Assembly: GCA_022606425.2 (NCBI GenBank)
Contig: JAHDVF020001375.1
Span: forward strand, 434,001-498,000
Direction of reading: 5' to 3'
DNA length: 64,000 bases
From: Lepidostoma basale
Taxonomy: Eukaryota; Arthropoda; Insecta; Trichoptera; Lepidostomatidae
The position numbers and the translations under genes were made by a program. Under the pieces are notes generated by a model, which saw only the letters and a program-made list of their open reading frames with translations, ran no database searches and had not been told where the DNA came from. Positions within the stretch are counted from its first letter, which is position 1. Every line of letters begins with the position of its first letter. Below, in pieces: positions 31,430 through 43,379 of this stretch.

Positions 31430-32075
31430 TTTATTTTTAAATCTTCAAATTAAGCTGAGCGGTGGTGCTGTGAGGGGGGTCTTGAATCGTGTGCAAAATC
31501 GATCGCACACCCCTGGCATGAGGGTACTAAATTAATATAAAATAATCTTATTATTACTACTATATTCGTTTATATTTCTGGATATACGAGTAGTTGAAAT
31601 GAGTTATCCGTAATTGTTCACATATCATTTCATGTTAATCATCAAATGTTAATTACTATTTCTCATTTAAAAAGTTTGCAGGTACCTACTTATGCTATAG
31701 CAAAATTAGAGTTTCTAGAGAATTCATTTGTATGCATTGGTATATGGGAAAACCCGCTTTAGATACATGATAATACTAATCTATGATTTATTGGTAAGGT
31801 ATGCGCTAGTGATCAAAAATGAGCGATAAAAACAGTATATACTGAAATTCATATGAGAGAATTAAAATAATAATTCGTTTGTGATAAAAGATTCCCTAAA
31901 TTAAGTCACAATAAAAAATGATTATAAGACTAAATAAGGTGTAAATTTCACAACAAATAAGTTTTTCTTAAATATGCATTAAAAATATCAAATTGATTTT
32001 CTTTTAACAATCAAACATTCTTAATTTTAGTTTTAATATTTTTTAATTGTTTAACGATGATGAATAGATAAAGTG
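31430..32075. other. AT-rich stretch, nothing recognised
   Basis: No coding potential or repeat match seen apart from simple AT tracts. Confidence 0.4.
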
Positions 32076-32079
32076 TTTG

Positions 32080-32270
32080 GTATTGATGAAAACATCCGTT
32101 TCATAAAAGTTTTATTATATTATATAAGAATGCATATTTTACCATGCTAAGACATTGTCAAATGTTCACATTTTATAATGCTTTTGTAATGCGAAACACG
32201 TCAAATCCATAAAATAGAATAAAGATTTTAGAAAAGACGCTTTCATTCATAATAAGTTCCCACAAAAAAT
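32080..32270. repeat. Hairpin family H, decayed copy
   Basis: AAAACATCCGTTTCATAAAAG and the complement AAAGACGCTTTCATTCATAAT, with a degraded ATGCGAAACACGTCAAATCC core. A further decayed copy at 32690-32880 has TTTGATAATGCCGTAG and CAAAACATGTCATTC. Confidence 0.6.
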
Positions 32271-32689
32271 TACAATGCACAATTAAAAAGAACATGTTAC
32301 TTCAGATACATTAAAAAGGTCGGTTTAAATGTAGTTTAAATGTTCTTTTTAAAAATACGTAATTAGTTTTAAATAGTGTTAAAATAGTATTATGATATAT
32401 TCTATAAGACAAATAATTTTTAATTAATCACTTTAAGATATGTTTTGTTACCCTTTTTCAATAATTGTTCCCTAATTTTGTAATTCATATATTGAGTGAA
32501 AAAAATGCCTCCCTAGAACGTGTTACCCTAGTTGAGAGGTATTAAAATCATGTACTTAGTAAATGATCAATGCATATATTTATTAAGAAGTAGTTTGCTA
32601 ATTTAAGTTTAGGTATAACACAACAAATAAATGCTTTAGAATGAATTGAACTATAAAAATTAATGAAATTGGATATAATTATAATAAAA

Positions 32690-32880
32690 CGTACAAAAAC
32701 CTCCGTTTTCAATAAGTTTTATTATATTTTTGTTTAGTATGTTTTGTTACATTATCAAATGTGATGATTATCATTTGATAATGCCGTAGAAAGGCAAAAC
32801 ATGTCATTCCCATAAATTATAATTAAACTTCAAGAAATCAGTATTCATATTAATGATTTAATACGGAGTTTTTGATCACT
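32690..32880. repeat. Hairpin family H, decayed copy
   Basis: TTTTATTATATTTTTGTTTA, TTTGATAATGCCGTAGAAAG, CAAAACATGTCATTCCCAT and the right end AATACGGAGTTTT are the marks of this family. Confidence 0.6.
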
Positions 32881-33005
32881 GTTCAAGGAACAAAGAAGAA
32901 ATTGGAAATATTGAATGAAACATTGAATAATGTTTATTACTAATTACATCTGTCAAAACTGACCACATTCATGACAGTTTTGTCAATACAAAATCTAACA
33001 AAACA

Positions 33006-33060
33006 CTGATGAAGGGCTTCTGCGTCCGAAACATGTTCGCATTTTAATTACATTTTTTAA
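33006..33060 (+). ncRNA. Hammerhead core (GGGCTTCTG family)
   Basis: CTGATGA (33006-33012), helix II GGGC/GTCC with one G-U pair (33014-33017 and 33024-33027), GAAA (33028-33031), palindromic ACATGT then T (GUU, allowed as UH). AAAAT upstream could pair with ATTTT downstream, but no proximal helix I is visible. Decayed relatives at 5899..5940 and 55320..55365. Confidence 0.45.
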
Positions 33061-33289
33061 TAATGTTAGTGCTGTTTACAAAGTAAAAAACGTTATTCAG
33101 ATTTTGTTTTAATAAGTTATTAGGGCATTCATTGGTTGTGATGTATAGGTATACAATACATTAATGCTTAAAATGTTCACATAGTTCACAATTAAACAGG
33201 CAAAATGCTCGCACAAAGTTCGTTGTGAGTACCGCTTCGCTAGTTTAATTATTTCACGCACACGAACATTTGATACATTAATACAAATT

Positions 33290-33540
33290 CTTTGAAACAG
33301 CTCCGAAGTGATCCTCTATTAAATTCCTATAAAACAGTTATTAATGCGGCGGGGACTAGGGCTGTCATATCGGCGACTGGAAGGGCGGAAGCCACGAGGC
33401 CGCATCTCCATTTTGGAATTTTCATTACGGCAGGGGCATAAATCACGCTTTTTGTTTTGATGCACGCGCATGCGCATATAATTCCCGCTTTATTGGACCC
33501 TCCACACTAGATGGTTTATTAGAGAAAGTTGAGTACAATT
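33290..33540. promoter_or_regulatory. GC-richer block, candidate regulatory element
   Basis: Non-repetitive; GGCGGAAGCCACGAGGCCG and CACGCGCATGCGCATAT, with GGCATAAATCACGC between them. Confidence 0.35.
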
Positions 33541-35135
33541 GAGGGCTGATCATTACAAAGATGCCAAGTATCAAAAATGTCAAGAATGAGTTTTTGATCC
33601 CAATTGGTGTCAAACATAAAGTTCAATTACTATGCGAATGTGTAAAGTGATTAAATAATAAGTATATTTCAAACGTACCCTTAAAATGCCTCCCGTGTTA
33701 CATGACACATGTTTCAATAAACTTTTTTTTTTGTATTTTTCATTGTTTTATGTTCAAACCATTTAACACATTTACCTTCTTCGTTACACCTAACCTAACC
33801 CAACCTTCAATTATGTATATTAAATTGATTGTTTCTTGAACAATGGTGTTAAATTCCATATAAAATTATTAATTTGAAGCTTTATTATATTTTACAGAAA
33901 TAACATGTTTCGCTTTATTAAGGCATTATCAAATGTTTTTATATTAATTTTTATACTTTATCACCGTATATATGTATTTTTTTTACCCATACTATATGTA
34001 TGTATGTAAACACATATACTTTTATGATCTGAATATTTCTTTTTGTTGTATTATATTTACATTTTTATCGTATTTGGTGTTTAAAAATCTTTTACAGCCT
34101 TTATCATCGGGGTGTATTATAAAATACCCTAATACGAAATAGTTTGGAGAAAATAATACGTAACATCAAAAACAATGATACTTAATTATATAAAGAAATA
34201 TTCTAATTTATGTGTATACTTTTTTTAATAAAATTTAAATGTTATATTAAAATTAACATTAAATAGTCAAATAATTTTTGAAGAATTGAATAAAATTGAT
34301 ATGTGTAAGTATAGCAAACAAGCCCTCCTATTTAACAAATATTACGTATTCCCAATAAGGGTTGTGGCGATGGTGCGCCCACCAAGTCTATTGGCTATTG
34401 TGATCAAATATTTGGCAGCCATAAACCGAGGGTGGATAAAGGGCTGGTGAATTGTCATTTAATGGAATATGAATTTTTTTTGTTTGCATAATTCTTATCA
34501 TCGTATCCCTAATATTAATAAATAACTATTGTATAAAACTAGTTTAAAACTTAATGGGATTAATCTAGTATCATAGATTTTATACAAAATAATTTCATGT
34601 TTGTTACGTCTATTTGTAGTCTATTAAATTACTTTTTTTTTACTTTTAATGAATAATATTTGAGTCCAATACGTTTATTAGAGCAGAATTACAATGTTAA
34701 ATGTAAAAAAATATAATTTTATATAAAATATTTAGTCGATTTAAATAATGAGAAAGAGTCAAGTAGATGAAATAATAAAAAAATATGAGCATTAATTACA
34801 TTTTCTGAAAATATATAATAACATAATTAGAAATATAAACATTAAGTTTATAAATATCTTCTTTAAAAAAACTTAAATAATTCTTTGGAACGGATAAATG
34901 ACTTTCAAAGAATTTGTTTTGTAAAATCAAATTATTTATCGTTTTAAAAAAAAAAAAATTTAAAATTCACATTTGGGTTTATAATATTTAAGAAATCGTT
35001 CATTTTATATAAGCATTATTATATTTTATGAGAGTAACCCGTTTTGAACAATAACAATAACATAAGATAATGGATGTTCTCATCGATAATAAGTGCACTT
35101 AAATTTTCGTACTATAAAAAACGGTGTATTATTTT
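33540..35135. other. AT-rich stretch
   Basis: No gene. A half copy of hairpin family H lies at about 33840-33935 (AATGGTGTTAAATTCCATA, AACATGTTTCGC). A small GC-richer patch at 34360-34460 is non-repetitive. Confidence 0.4.
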
Positions 35136-35139
35136 ATTC

Positions 35140-35560
35140 TTCTTCTGAATGGAAGGTGAACCTCGATCGCATCTAAATAGTTCCTCCAACCGACCTTATC
35201 ATGAGGTCTGCACTTTCACTCCTCAGGTCTGTCTCTAAACAATTACAGGTCGTTCAGAACATCGTTCAATTAACGAATCTGCAGTCTTCCTACGCTGTGT
35301 CATCCCCATGGTCTTGTAAATGTTAATCATGCAAAATGTTGACAGGTACTTCATTCGCACCAAGCCGTTGAAGTTTAAAAAACTTGACGACGTCAAGTTG
35401 ATTGTATTGTTCGGACTTGGCCAAAATCCTCCTCAGTATTTTGAGCTAAAACACTTCCTACTGAGAATCCACAATATTAAGCATCTAGATCTCTGCTCCA
35501 TATATCAAGATTGCCCTTATAAGTGTTTTATATATGCGAAGCTTTGTTTTTTCGATATAT
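35140..35560 (-). pseudogene. Decayed LINE fragment, low confidence
   Basis: Minus-strand frames contain CLILWILSRKCF and a KTMGMTQRRKTADSLIERCS-like run, compatible with an RTE-like tail. The overlapping 129-codon plus-strand ORF (35320..35709) has no domain and runs into the adjacent LINE, so I do not call it a gene. Confidence 0.35.
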
Positions 35561-35703
35561 GGATGGATTTTAGTTTTTTGTTTTGGAAGCCGAAGTGGCA
35601 TCTGTTGTCACAGATAATGCGCCTTAAATTTTTGTTACTTATAGTGTTATCACATGTGCGTAACATTTTATTATATAAATGTAATTACTATTCTCGTTTT
35701 TCA

Positions 35704-37011
35704 AACTAACTAACTAACTTACCATCACGCCGTCTCCCCGGAGGGGTAGGCAGAAAGAATGGAACGCCACACTGTTCTGTCCTGACATACGTCTCTCGCT
35801 TCCTCTACATTCATACATCTTGTCATGCACGCACGTCGATTTTTCCGACTCCTCACGTGACCGACATTCAATATTTGATTGATTTGATCGTGCCACGTTT
35901 TTCCTCGGCCTTCCTCTATTTCTAGCTCCGTTCACGCCGTTTACATATACCTTCTTTACCATTCTGTCTTCACTCATTCTTTCCATGTGTCCAAACCATC
36001 TTAATGACCCTTTCCTTATTTTGTTCATAACACTTTCATTCGCACCACATTCACTTCTTATACTTGCATTTGTCACTCTATCATAAACAGATTTGCCACA
36101 CATTCGTCTTAGAGATCTCATTTCTACTGCATTTATTCTACTTTCATCCTTCTTTTGCCAGTTCCATGCTTCACTTCCATACATAAGGGTCGGCACAAGA
36201 ACGCCATTGTGCACTGCCATCTTAGCTTTTTTGGATAGGCTTTTGTTTGCGATGACAACTTTAAGTGCACCATTTATTCTGTTGCCTGCCCCAACCCTTC
36301 TTTCAATATCCTTCTCCACCCTCCCATCCTTTGTAAACATACTTCCTAAATAAACAAATTCATCCACTTGTTCCAGATTTTCACCGTTTACACTAATGTT
36401 GCAGACTGTCATGCTTCCTTCTTTTTCGAAAATCATTACCTTAGACTTATTCACATTCATCATCAAATCGTATCGCTTGCATACCTCATACATACTAGAC
36501 ACCAGGGCTTGCAGTTCATGCTCGTTGTCTGCAAGTAGCACACCGTCGTTCGCATACAACAAACAGCTTACTGACACACCTTCCATTTTTGCACCTGCTT
36601 CCAACCCTTTCAGCTCTTTCATACACTTGTCCATATATAGATTAAACAACCATGGAGACATTACACACCCCTGTTTGACACCTTTATTGATATCAAACCA
36701 GGCTGTAAGATCCCCATTTACTCTGACACTAGCAGTGCTTTCTGTGTACAGCGATGTAATTGCCGTGATCAGTTTTGTGTTTATTCCATATTCCGACAAT
36801 ATTTCCCACAGTTTACCTCTATCTACGCGATCATATGCTTTTTGCAAATCGACAAACGCACAGAAGAGTTTACGGTTTTTGGCCATAAACTTCTCTGTCA
36901 CTGTACGAAGTGCAAAAATTTGATCCATGCATCCTCTGCCATTCATAAAAGCGCCTTGCACATCCCAAACTCTATCACTCGTCGTCTTTCTTACTCTTTC
37001 TACTCTCGTTT
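35704..37011 (-). pseudogene. RTE-like LINE family A, RT domain to 3' end
   Basis: The longest LINE copy, 415 codons open on the minus strand. The RT domain starts mid-way (QGAFMNGRGCMDQIFALR), then the first catalytic aspartate in AFVDLQKAYDRV, GVKQGCVMSPWLFNLYMD, and the second catalytic box as SCLLYANDGVLLADN, where YADD is expected. DEFVYLGSMFTKDG, TLMYGSEAWNWQKKDE and LRWFGHMERMSEDRM follow. After GRPRKN the frame shifts: the expected TWHDQINQIL is read out of frame to a stop near 35715. The tail is TTAG repeats at 35704-35722. The 5' end is truncated at about 37011 within RT, so the endonuclease is absent. Not functional. Confidence 0.9.
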
Positions 37012-37014
37012 TTC

Positions 37015-37865
37015 AATAAACCTATAATATATTTTATTTTTGATCTATTAGATTTAATTTAAAAATAGTTATTGTAATGCATTTTTAGTTTGGTACTTGA
37101 ATTAAAACATCATCCACTTGATGTCCCTCCCCATGTGTGATAAAGGGGATGCGAGAACAGTTTGTATTGTTTGAAATATTTTATCACACGCATATCGATG
37201 TCGCTCACACGTCACCCATCTACATATAACGTCACGTTACTATGAGCTTTTGTAAATATTGTGTGTAGATACACAATTGAATGTGTATAATGATTAATGG
37301 TTAAGGCTTTGAATGTGTAAAACAAAAATGCACTCAAAAGTTTATTAATAATTAAACAAGTATTGATATTTATAACTTTCTTTAATGACGTTTATTTTCT
37401 TACATTTTGATCACTGTTTTGACTACAACTTCTTTTAACCAATCACTATTAGCACTACGCATATAATCTCCAGGTTATTAATTTAACTAGTTTTTTTTCG
37501 GACATTTCTTCTTTCTACTTCACATTTTTCTTTTTTAGCAAGAAAAATAGGATAAATGTGCTCCTTTAAGCGCCATCTCTGCGATACGTAAAGCTTTCTT
37601 GCCATTGATACGAAGAATAAGAAGATTTTCTAGTTGAATCACATTCTTCTAAGCATTGTGGTCATTTGAAGGCAAAATATTGGAAAACGGAGATTGTATT
37701 ACTAGGTACAAATTTCGCTATTCTGGATAAGAATGGTGAAATGATATCATAAGAAATGATATCATAAGGGTTGTATGGTCATCAAAAGAATATAAATAAT
37801 GTAAGTATTTAAATTTGTGTTTATAGTCGTCAGCATTTTATGGGAACGACATGTTTCGTCTGATT
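37015..37865. other. AT-rich stretch, nothing recognised
   Basis: No supported gene. A duplicated AATGATATCATAAG word at 37738-37768 and a short hairpin-family fragment (GGGAACGACATGTTTCGTCT) at about 37840-37865 are the only structures. Confidence 0.4.
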
Positions 37866-37869
37866 AGGG

Positions 37870-38095
37870 CATTTCTTGTTTCTTCTTTCGGTGCCGTGTC
37901 AGGTCCCCCCAACGTTGACGATCATTGCAGCATAGGCATCTCTGTCCACTTGGAACAGGTTCTGAATTATTGTCATTCCTGTCCATTATTTTATGTCCCG
38001 TAATCAGAACAACTGCCTTCTATCAACTCCCCGACGTCGCTCCACTTAACCCATTTATATCAGTCAAAGGAGGTGATATTTTTCTCCCCTTAGCG
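37870..38095 (-). pseudogene. LINE family C, C-terminal fragment
   Basis: Complement of the ENLF, RDAYAAMIVNVGG and HGTERRN-like tail (compare 28070..28270). Confidence 0.55.
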
Positions 38096-38104
38096 TTTTG
38101 TTTC

Positions 38105-38318
38105 GTATTATTATTATTATTATTTTGTTGAATCGCTCTTTACATCATGACAGCATGAGCCAAATCGATGTAAAGGGTATTATAGCTATCATAGTGATTC
38201 TCGTGACATGTGGATAAGTAGCTAATCTATCGCCATTTTATTGTCACGTGAATTCTACACCAGACCATAGACAGTGTGACAATCACACTGTCCTCGCCGA
38301 GAATCGAACCGGAACGTT
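38105..38318 (-). repeat. tRNA-derived SINE-1 copy
   Basis: (ATT)n tail, GAATCGCTCTTTACATCATG, CTAATCTATCGCCATTTTAT, GTCACGTGAATTCTACACC, CACACTGTCC and GCCGAGAATCGAACCGGAA at the head. Nearly complete except for the A box. Confidence 0.75.
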
Positions 38319-38599
38319 CGCAGTGGCTTTATATATTTTTTTGTTATTTGTTAATACGATTTTTTAATAGTTTTGATTTTGATATTTGTGGTTGATTTAG
38401 TTATATTTCAAAGGATAAGTGTGAAAAATGGCAGATTTCGAAGATGTTATAGTATTTTTGTTACTGATTTACTTAATTTGAAAGATATACGAGAAAATTT
38501 GAGGATTTCGAAGATGCAGAAGTGTGATTTCGTGGGTGATAAATGAACAATGAAGATGGGTGACGCCGCACTTGCAATGGAGAACACTTTCATCCACGT

Positions 38600-38870
38600 G
38601 ATTTATCAATTTAATTGAATAATTTAATTTGATGAGTGGCGCACGGAGTGGCCGCCCGACTGTAATCCGATACACTGGGAAATTCGATTATCGGCTGCCA
38701 TACATTGGCGCCCACGGAGGGAGAGGGCCGAGGGCCCGGCGCCCCACGCCCGCGCCCCGCCAGCTGCGCCCCCGCCATTCGGTCATCCCCGCATCGGAGG
38801 TTATTTGAGATGTTTATTTGATTTCCGACATGCCATCTGCAAATGTTTTAGCGCGCTCATTCAAAATATT
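38600..38870. promoter_or_regulatory. GC-rich block, candidate regulatory element
   Basis: Sharp GC rise (GGGCCCGGCGCCCCACGCCC near 38734) within AT-rich sequence. Non-repetitive, flanked at the right by a hairpin family H copy. Confidence 0.35.
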
Positions 38871-38879
38871 GAAAATTAC

Positions 38880-39365
38880 ACAATTAATACGAATGAAAAC
38901 GTTTGTTTTCTAGAAGTTTTATTATGTTTTATGTGAATGACATTTGATAATGCTTTAGAGCAATAAAACACCCTCAACTCAATACTTCAATCCAAAAATC
39001 CTTTCAAAATTTAAACCATTGATAAGTCTATTGTTATCTTCCTAGTACTATCCAAGTTAACTAACACATGTTACATATGATTCTAGGTTTTAGCACTCAG
39101 TTTGTAATAATGTTGATTAGTTTATATCGTTTACCTGATGTAAGGTTTCGTCAGCTTTCGAAACATGTCGAGAAAAATAAACTCAAAAGTGAAAAAACAG
39201 TGTTTTAATTCATAAAAATTCGTCATTATCAAATGTATGTTAAACTTCTGATAATGTCTAAAAATGCGAAACATATCATTCGCATTAAATATATTATAAT
39301 TAAACTTCTATAAAACAAAAGTTTTCATTCGATTTAATTATTAAATATGTTGTGTAACATCAATA
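38880..39365. repeat. Hairpin family H copy with an insertion
   Basis: Left arm 38880-38960 (AATTAATACGAATGAAAACG, TTTGATAATGC) and right arm about 39225-39360 (CTTCTGATAATGTC, GCGAAACATATCATTCGCAT, AATATGTTGTGTAACATC). The interval holds a copy of the repeat seen at 5225..5310, with CTGATGT, CTTTCGAAACATGTCGAG. Confidence 0.55.
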
Positions 39366-39424
39366 ACCTCAAAATCAACACTGCAAATAGAAATATATCA
39401 ACTGAAGCAAATATTAATGTGCAC

Positions 39425-39622
39425 ATTAGGGTTCTAGAGCCGACCATTACTCAGAACCAACCTGCCTTTGTTGATATTATTATAGTTAGAAGAGCAATTC
39501 GGATGTTGAATTCTATCGCTTCAGATATTCGCATTTTTCGTAAACAATCTATAATTATTTATAAAGAGTACTGCCTTATTGACGTTGATATATTGGGGAT
39601 CCTTTGGAAATATGTCATGTAA
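39425..39622 (+). pseudogene. Decayed CR1/jockey-like LINE fragment
   Basis: The plus frame PTITQNQPAFVDIIIVRRAI, RMLNSIASDIRIF parallels TNLPLVTPVGRAISLLNAV, SSEIDVF of 2497..3290. An ancient copy. Confidence 0.5.
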
Positions 39623-39629
39623 AAATGGG

Positions 39630-40140
39630 TCTCGTAAATGTTGTTCGTTTGTGTTTTAAAAAAAAGAATCGTTTTATCATATTTATGTCTGATTAATTTA
39701 TGTTAGTTTCATCCCATGTATGCTGAAATATTAAAACATTCTAGTTCTAACTAGAAATAAACACATTTTACTTTTATATATGTATTATATATTCATAAAT
39801 ATGTACGGGTACATCGCTCAAAAGGCCCGGTGGAATATGGACAAGGCGAGTAAAATACAGTGATCGGATCACGGTAGATGAATTGAGGTAATCTATCTTG
39901 ACAAAATAAAACAGCGTAATCTTACATTAACGATATCAAAAATTTTCAAAGTAAATTTTTAAATTTACATTCGAATATTTTATATGTGAACCGAGTTTTG
40001 TTTCTAAAAATATTTTATAATAATTATTTTATTGTATATGCAAGAGAGTGAGGCATATTTAGACTTAGCTTACCGCTTTTAAGTTAATTCAAAAGTATTT
40101 TTCGTGCATAAGGGTAAAAAAGTACAAAATATCATATTCG
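39630..40140. other. AT-rich stretch, nothing recognised
   Basis: No ORF or repeat match recognised. Confidence 0.4.
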
Positions 40141-40405
40141 GGTACCCAAAATCAAACATAGAGATCAGAGAATTATTGCGAGGGTTAGCTACCCCCCGCA
40201 GCGCCCCTTTAGGACAATAAAAATACAGGGGAGGGGGCGCTAATTTAATTACCCGCTGCTCACTTGGGAAAAGCTAATATTTTATATAAGCTCACAGGAG
40301 GCGCAGGACACTCAGCGGCCTCGGCCTATTAAGGGAAAGGTGAATGGGAGGCAAGCAAAACTTTTAAAATCGATCCACAGATGCAAAAGGGACACCCCAA
40401 TATCT
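40140..40405. promoter_or_regulatory. GC-richer block, candidate regulatory element
   Basis: Non-repetitive block, GGTTAGCTACCCCCCGCAGC and GGAGGCGCAGGACACTCAGC; no ORF. Confidence 0.3.
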
Positions 40406-40749
40406 GAATAACGATTTTTATTACATAATATAAATGTACCCCTTTTTGTGAAAGATTTTCGAGCTTATTTTATTTTTATTGTATTGGATCTGAACGCGCA
40501 GAAATACGAGAGCGCTGTTAGCTTTTGGTTGACTATTGCTAATCATTGGGGGCTTTTGGGCGTTCAAACAAAATGCGAGAGTTTAAAGATTTACACACCA
40601 TTGCGTGTGCGTGTGAGGGAGAGGGGGACTGTGGGCCCTCATGAGGGAGCAGGACTTCTTCAGGGTATTCTCATCAATGAGTTGAAGGTGTGTAATAAAC
40701 GGAAAATATAATGAGCATTTTTCATAAAATTATTAAATTTCAGATCCTT

Positions 40750-41135
40750 ATATATGGAAGTGAAGAATGGAACCAGTAGAAGAAAGATATAAGTAGAATA
40801 AATGTAGCAGAAATAAGAACTGTGAGTAAATATATAATAGTAGTGAATTCAGTGCTAATGTAAGTGTTATAAAGTAAATAATAAAAGGGTCATTAAGTTT
40901 TTTTGTAAATATGGAAACGGAACAAGAAATAGAGGAAAACGTGGGTCGATTAAATCAATCAAATATTAATTGTTGGCCAAGTGAGGAGACGGAGAAATCG
41001 ACGAGCGTGCATTACACCTTGTATGTTGAGGAATCGAGAGAAGAATGTCAGGAAAGAACAGTGTGGCGGTACATTCCTTTTGCCTACGCCTTCAAAGAAA
41101 TGCCACGAGGGCTAGTTAGTTAGTTAATTATACTT
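40750..41135 (+). pseudogene. RTE-like LINE family A, decayed C-terminal fragment
   Basis: YGSEEWNQ, RINVAEIRT, a degraded GHME stretch, EIEENVGRLNQSNINCW, VEESREECQERTVWRY, then GGCTAGTTAGTTAGTTA. Several frameshifts. Confidence 0.65.
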
Positions 41136-41759
41136 TTAATAAGTAGGTGAGAGGTTATTATTATTAGGTCTTTACTTTCAAATACATTTATCAAAATATA
41201 TGCTTAGTATTGTAGTTTTTTTGGTACTGTGAGGCAATATAATTATTGCATATTGATCACACTGATGAAGAAACGGAGAGTATTAATATTGTCAGAAGTA
41301 AAAGTTATCTGTGATTTTGTTGAAATTTTATTATTCTTCACATGATTGGCAAGCTAGTTTTATATATGCATAAAAAGCCCGATATTTTCTCTTCCCATGG
41401 TAGTGGATGGTTTGGCCGATTTTGTATCGTTTCCAATGGCGCCGGGTATTTAAGTTATAGTAACATCAGACGCGGAGGCACATTCCTTGTCGATCTTATG
41501 TAATAAAATAATCTAGTAATTGAAGTGAAGTGTGTCGTTAGACTTTTATAGATAGGTTTTAAAGGAACTATTCTATATATATGCATCACGATGAACAAGA
41601 AATCGTGTACGGGATACAAAATTCAAACAATTACACAAAATATTACTTTGATTAAAAAAAACTGAGACATAAAAATAAAGTAAAATGGCGAGTGTAATCT
41701 TTTTTAACGACATCAGACATTAACGGAGCAGAATCTTAGTAGAACAAGCTGCGAGGGAC

Positions 41760-42225
41760 ACTGAGAAATCTTCTGATTTGATTAAAAAAGAGCGGCTGGT
41801 GACTACGTGCGATTTCGTAATTCGCCCTCAAGCCCACACTGAAATCAAGAGTTAAGTACGCCGCGTTCCTCCGCGAAGGGTACACAAAGAGCGAGGCATT
41901 AGCAAAAAACGTGCTTCAGAAAGTAATTAACCCGATATAAAAATGTCCCCACCCCCGCGAGTTCTCTCACCCCATTCTAATTCCGCCCCCGACCGGTGGG
42001 GGCTGGCGGGGGGCTATGGGAATTCCTTGCAAATGAAGCGATGGCAAGATTGGAAAACGATGATTAATAGATGGCGCATTACCATTTTATTGAATACCAA
42101 AGCTGGCCTCAGAAGAAATCTTCGATTTTAAATATTCGGACGGCGGAGAATTGCGTAAAAATATGCAGGTTTTGAATACCGTCATACTCCGTGATGGGTA
42201 CTGGCCCGGGGGGCCCAAATTGAAA
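41760..42225. promoter_or_regulatory. GC-richer block, candidate regulatory element
   Basis: Long non-repetitive block with a GC-rich core at 41945-42020 (GCCCCCGACCGGTGGGGGC inverted repeat at 41986-42004). The short ORF here is not supported. Confidence 0.35.
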
Positions 42226-42284
42226 ATTAATAATCCATTATGTGTGGAAATATTTCGCTCTCATCATTAAAATATAGCTTGCCT

Positions 42285-42458
42285 AATATCGTTTAGTTCG
42301 GTTCTGGAGTGGAGACCGCGTACGGGATTCCGCAGAGTTGGACGTCCCCCTGCCCGCTGGACCGAGGATCTGAAGAGGATTGCTGGACATGGATAAATGG
42401 GAGCGGCAATAGAGAGGCCTACATTCAGCAGTGGATGACAGTAGGCTAATGATGATGA
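42285..42458 (+). pseudogene. LINE C-terminal stub
   Basis: A frame reads TGFRRVGRPPARWTEDLKRI, AGHG, and a tail ends in ATGATGATGAA. The GRPPARWTEDLxRIAG motif is the conserved end of RTE-like LINE ORFs. Confidence 0.7.
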
Positions 42459-42464
42459 ATATTC

Positions 42465-42800
42465 AAGGATTAATTTTATCTGAATAGAGACGAAGATGCA
42501 AACTGGAAACTGAATATGGTGATCGAGGTGTTTACAGGACTTATGACCCATCATTGGTTGGGTTAAGCGCACGCTTTATGTAATTACAATATTCCCCATT
42601 CAACCTTTCTTATGACCACCATGTCTGACAAATTTGCGTTTAACCCAACCAATGACAGGTCATAAGTCCTGTAAACACCTCGATCACCATATTCAGTTTC
42701 CAGTTCGCATCTTCGTCTCTATTGAGATAAAATTAATCCTTGAATTGATAACCCGCAATGGGTAAATAAAATCCAGTATTTATCTACAAGTATTTGTATA
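42465..42800. mobile_element. Repeat B as a fold-back element
   Basis: The left arm (GACGAAGATGCAAACTGGAA, GTGTTTACAGGACTTATGAC) and right arm (its complement, 42630-42730) are inverted around a roughly 70-bp spacer. The right end continues AACCCGCAATGGGT and TACAAGTATTTGTATACATT. No coding capacity and no hammerhead core. Confidence 0.75.
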
Positions 42801-42929
42801 CATTCAAAATGTTGTATGATGAATATTGTTTAGTGTAAGCATCCAACATAGTACTTATTTTAATTTTATTACAATGAGCTCTGACGAATCGAACAAAATT
42901 GTTTTTACAAAGGTAGATTACAATAAGGA

Positions 42930-43065
42930 ATATTACGGATTACAAGGTGATTGGATAGGAATGAGGAGAGTTGAGAACCTGTTCCTAGGAGCGCAGAATA
43001 GAGATGCTTTCTCTGCAGTGATCGCCAACGTTTGTGGGGACCTGACACGACACCGAAGAAAAGGT
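42930..43065 (+). pseudogene. LINE family C, C-terminal stub
   Basis: DWIGMRRVENLFLGAQNRD, AFSAVIANVCGDLT parallels SVEELFRAGQDRDRFAEV, IANIGG at 10160-10240. Confidence 0.6.
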
Positions 43066-43379
43066 AGATATCATTATTTAGATCTTTACTGAATACTTGT
43101 ATCTGTAAATGCTTTTTTGTTGTATTTTATCTATTACAATACATATGTTATGAACAAAAAAGATCTGATACTAATAATTAAGGTTTACTAAATAACTCAA
43201 CTTAATGGTAATTTAAATGTTTATAAACTTAACGAAATTAACTAGTTTTTCTCTCGGTGGCTGTTTGTAGCAACACTGAATAATTTATTCTAGCAATATC
43301 ATTATTCTTTCTACTCCACTTTAAAAAAAAATAATGAAAAATCATACACAAACGTATAAATAGAAGTCAGACATTTGAT

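Noticed and set aside
35320..35709. 129-codon plus-strand ORF as a gene
   Set aside because: It overlaps a LINE boundary, has no domain, and is likely a chance frame in a decayed antisense LINE.
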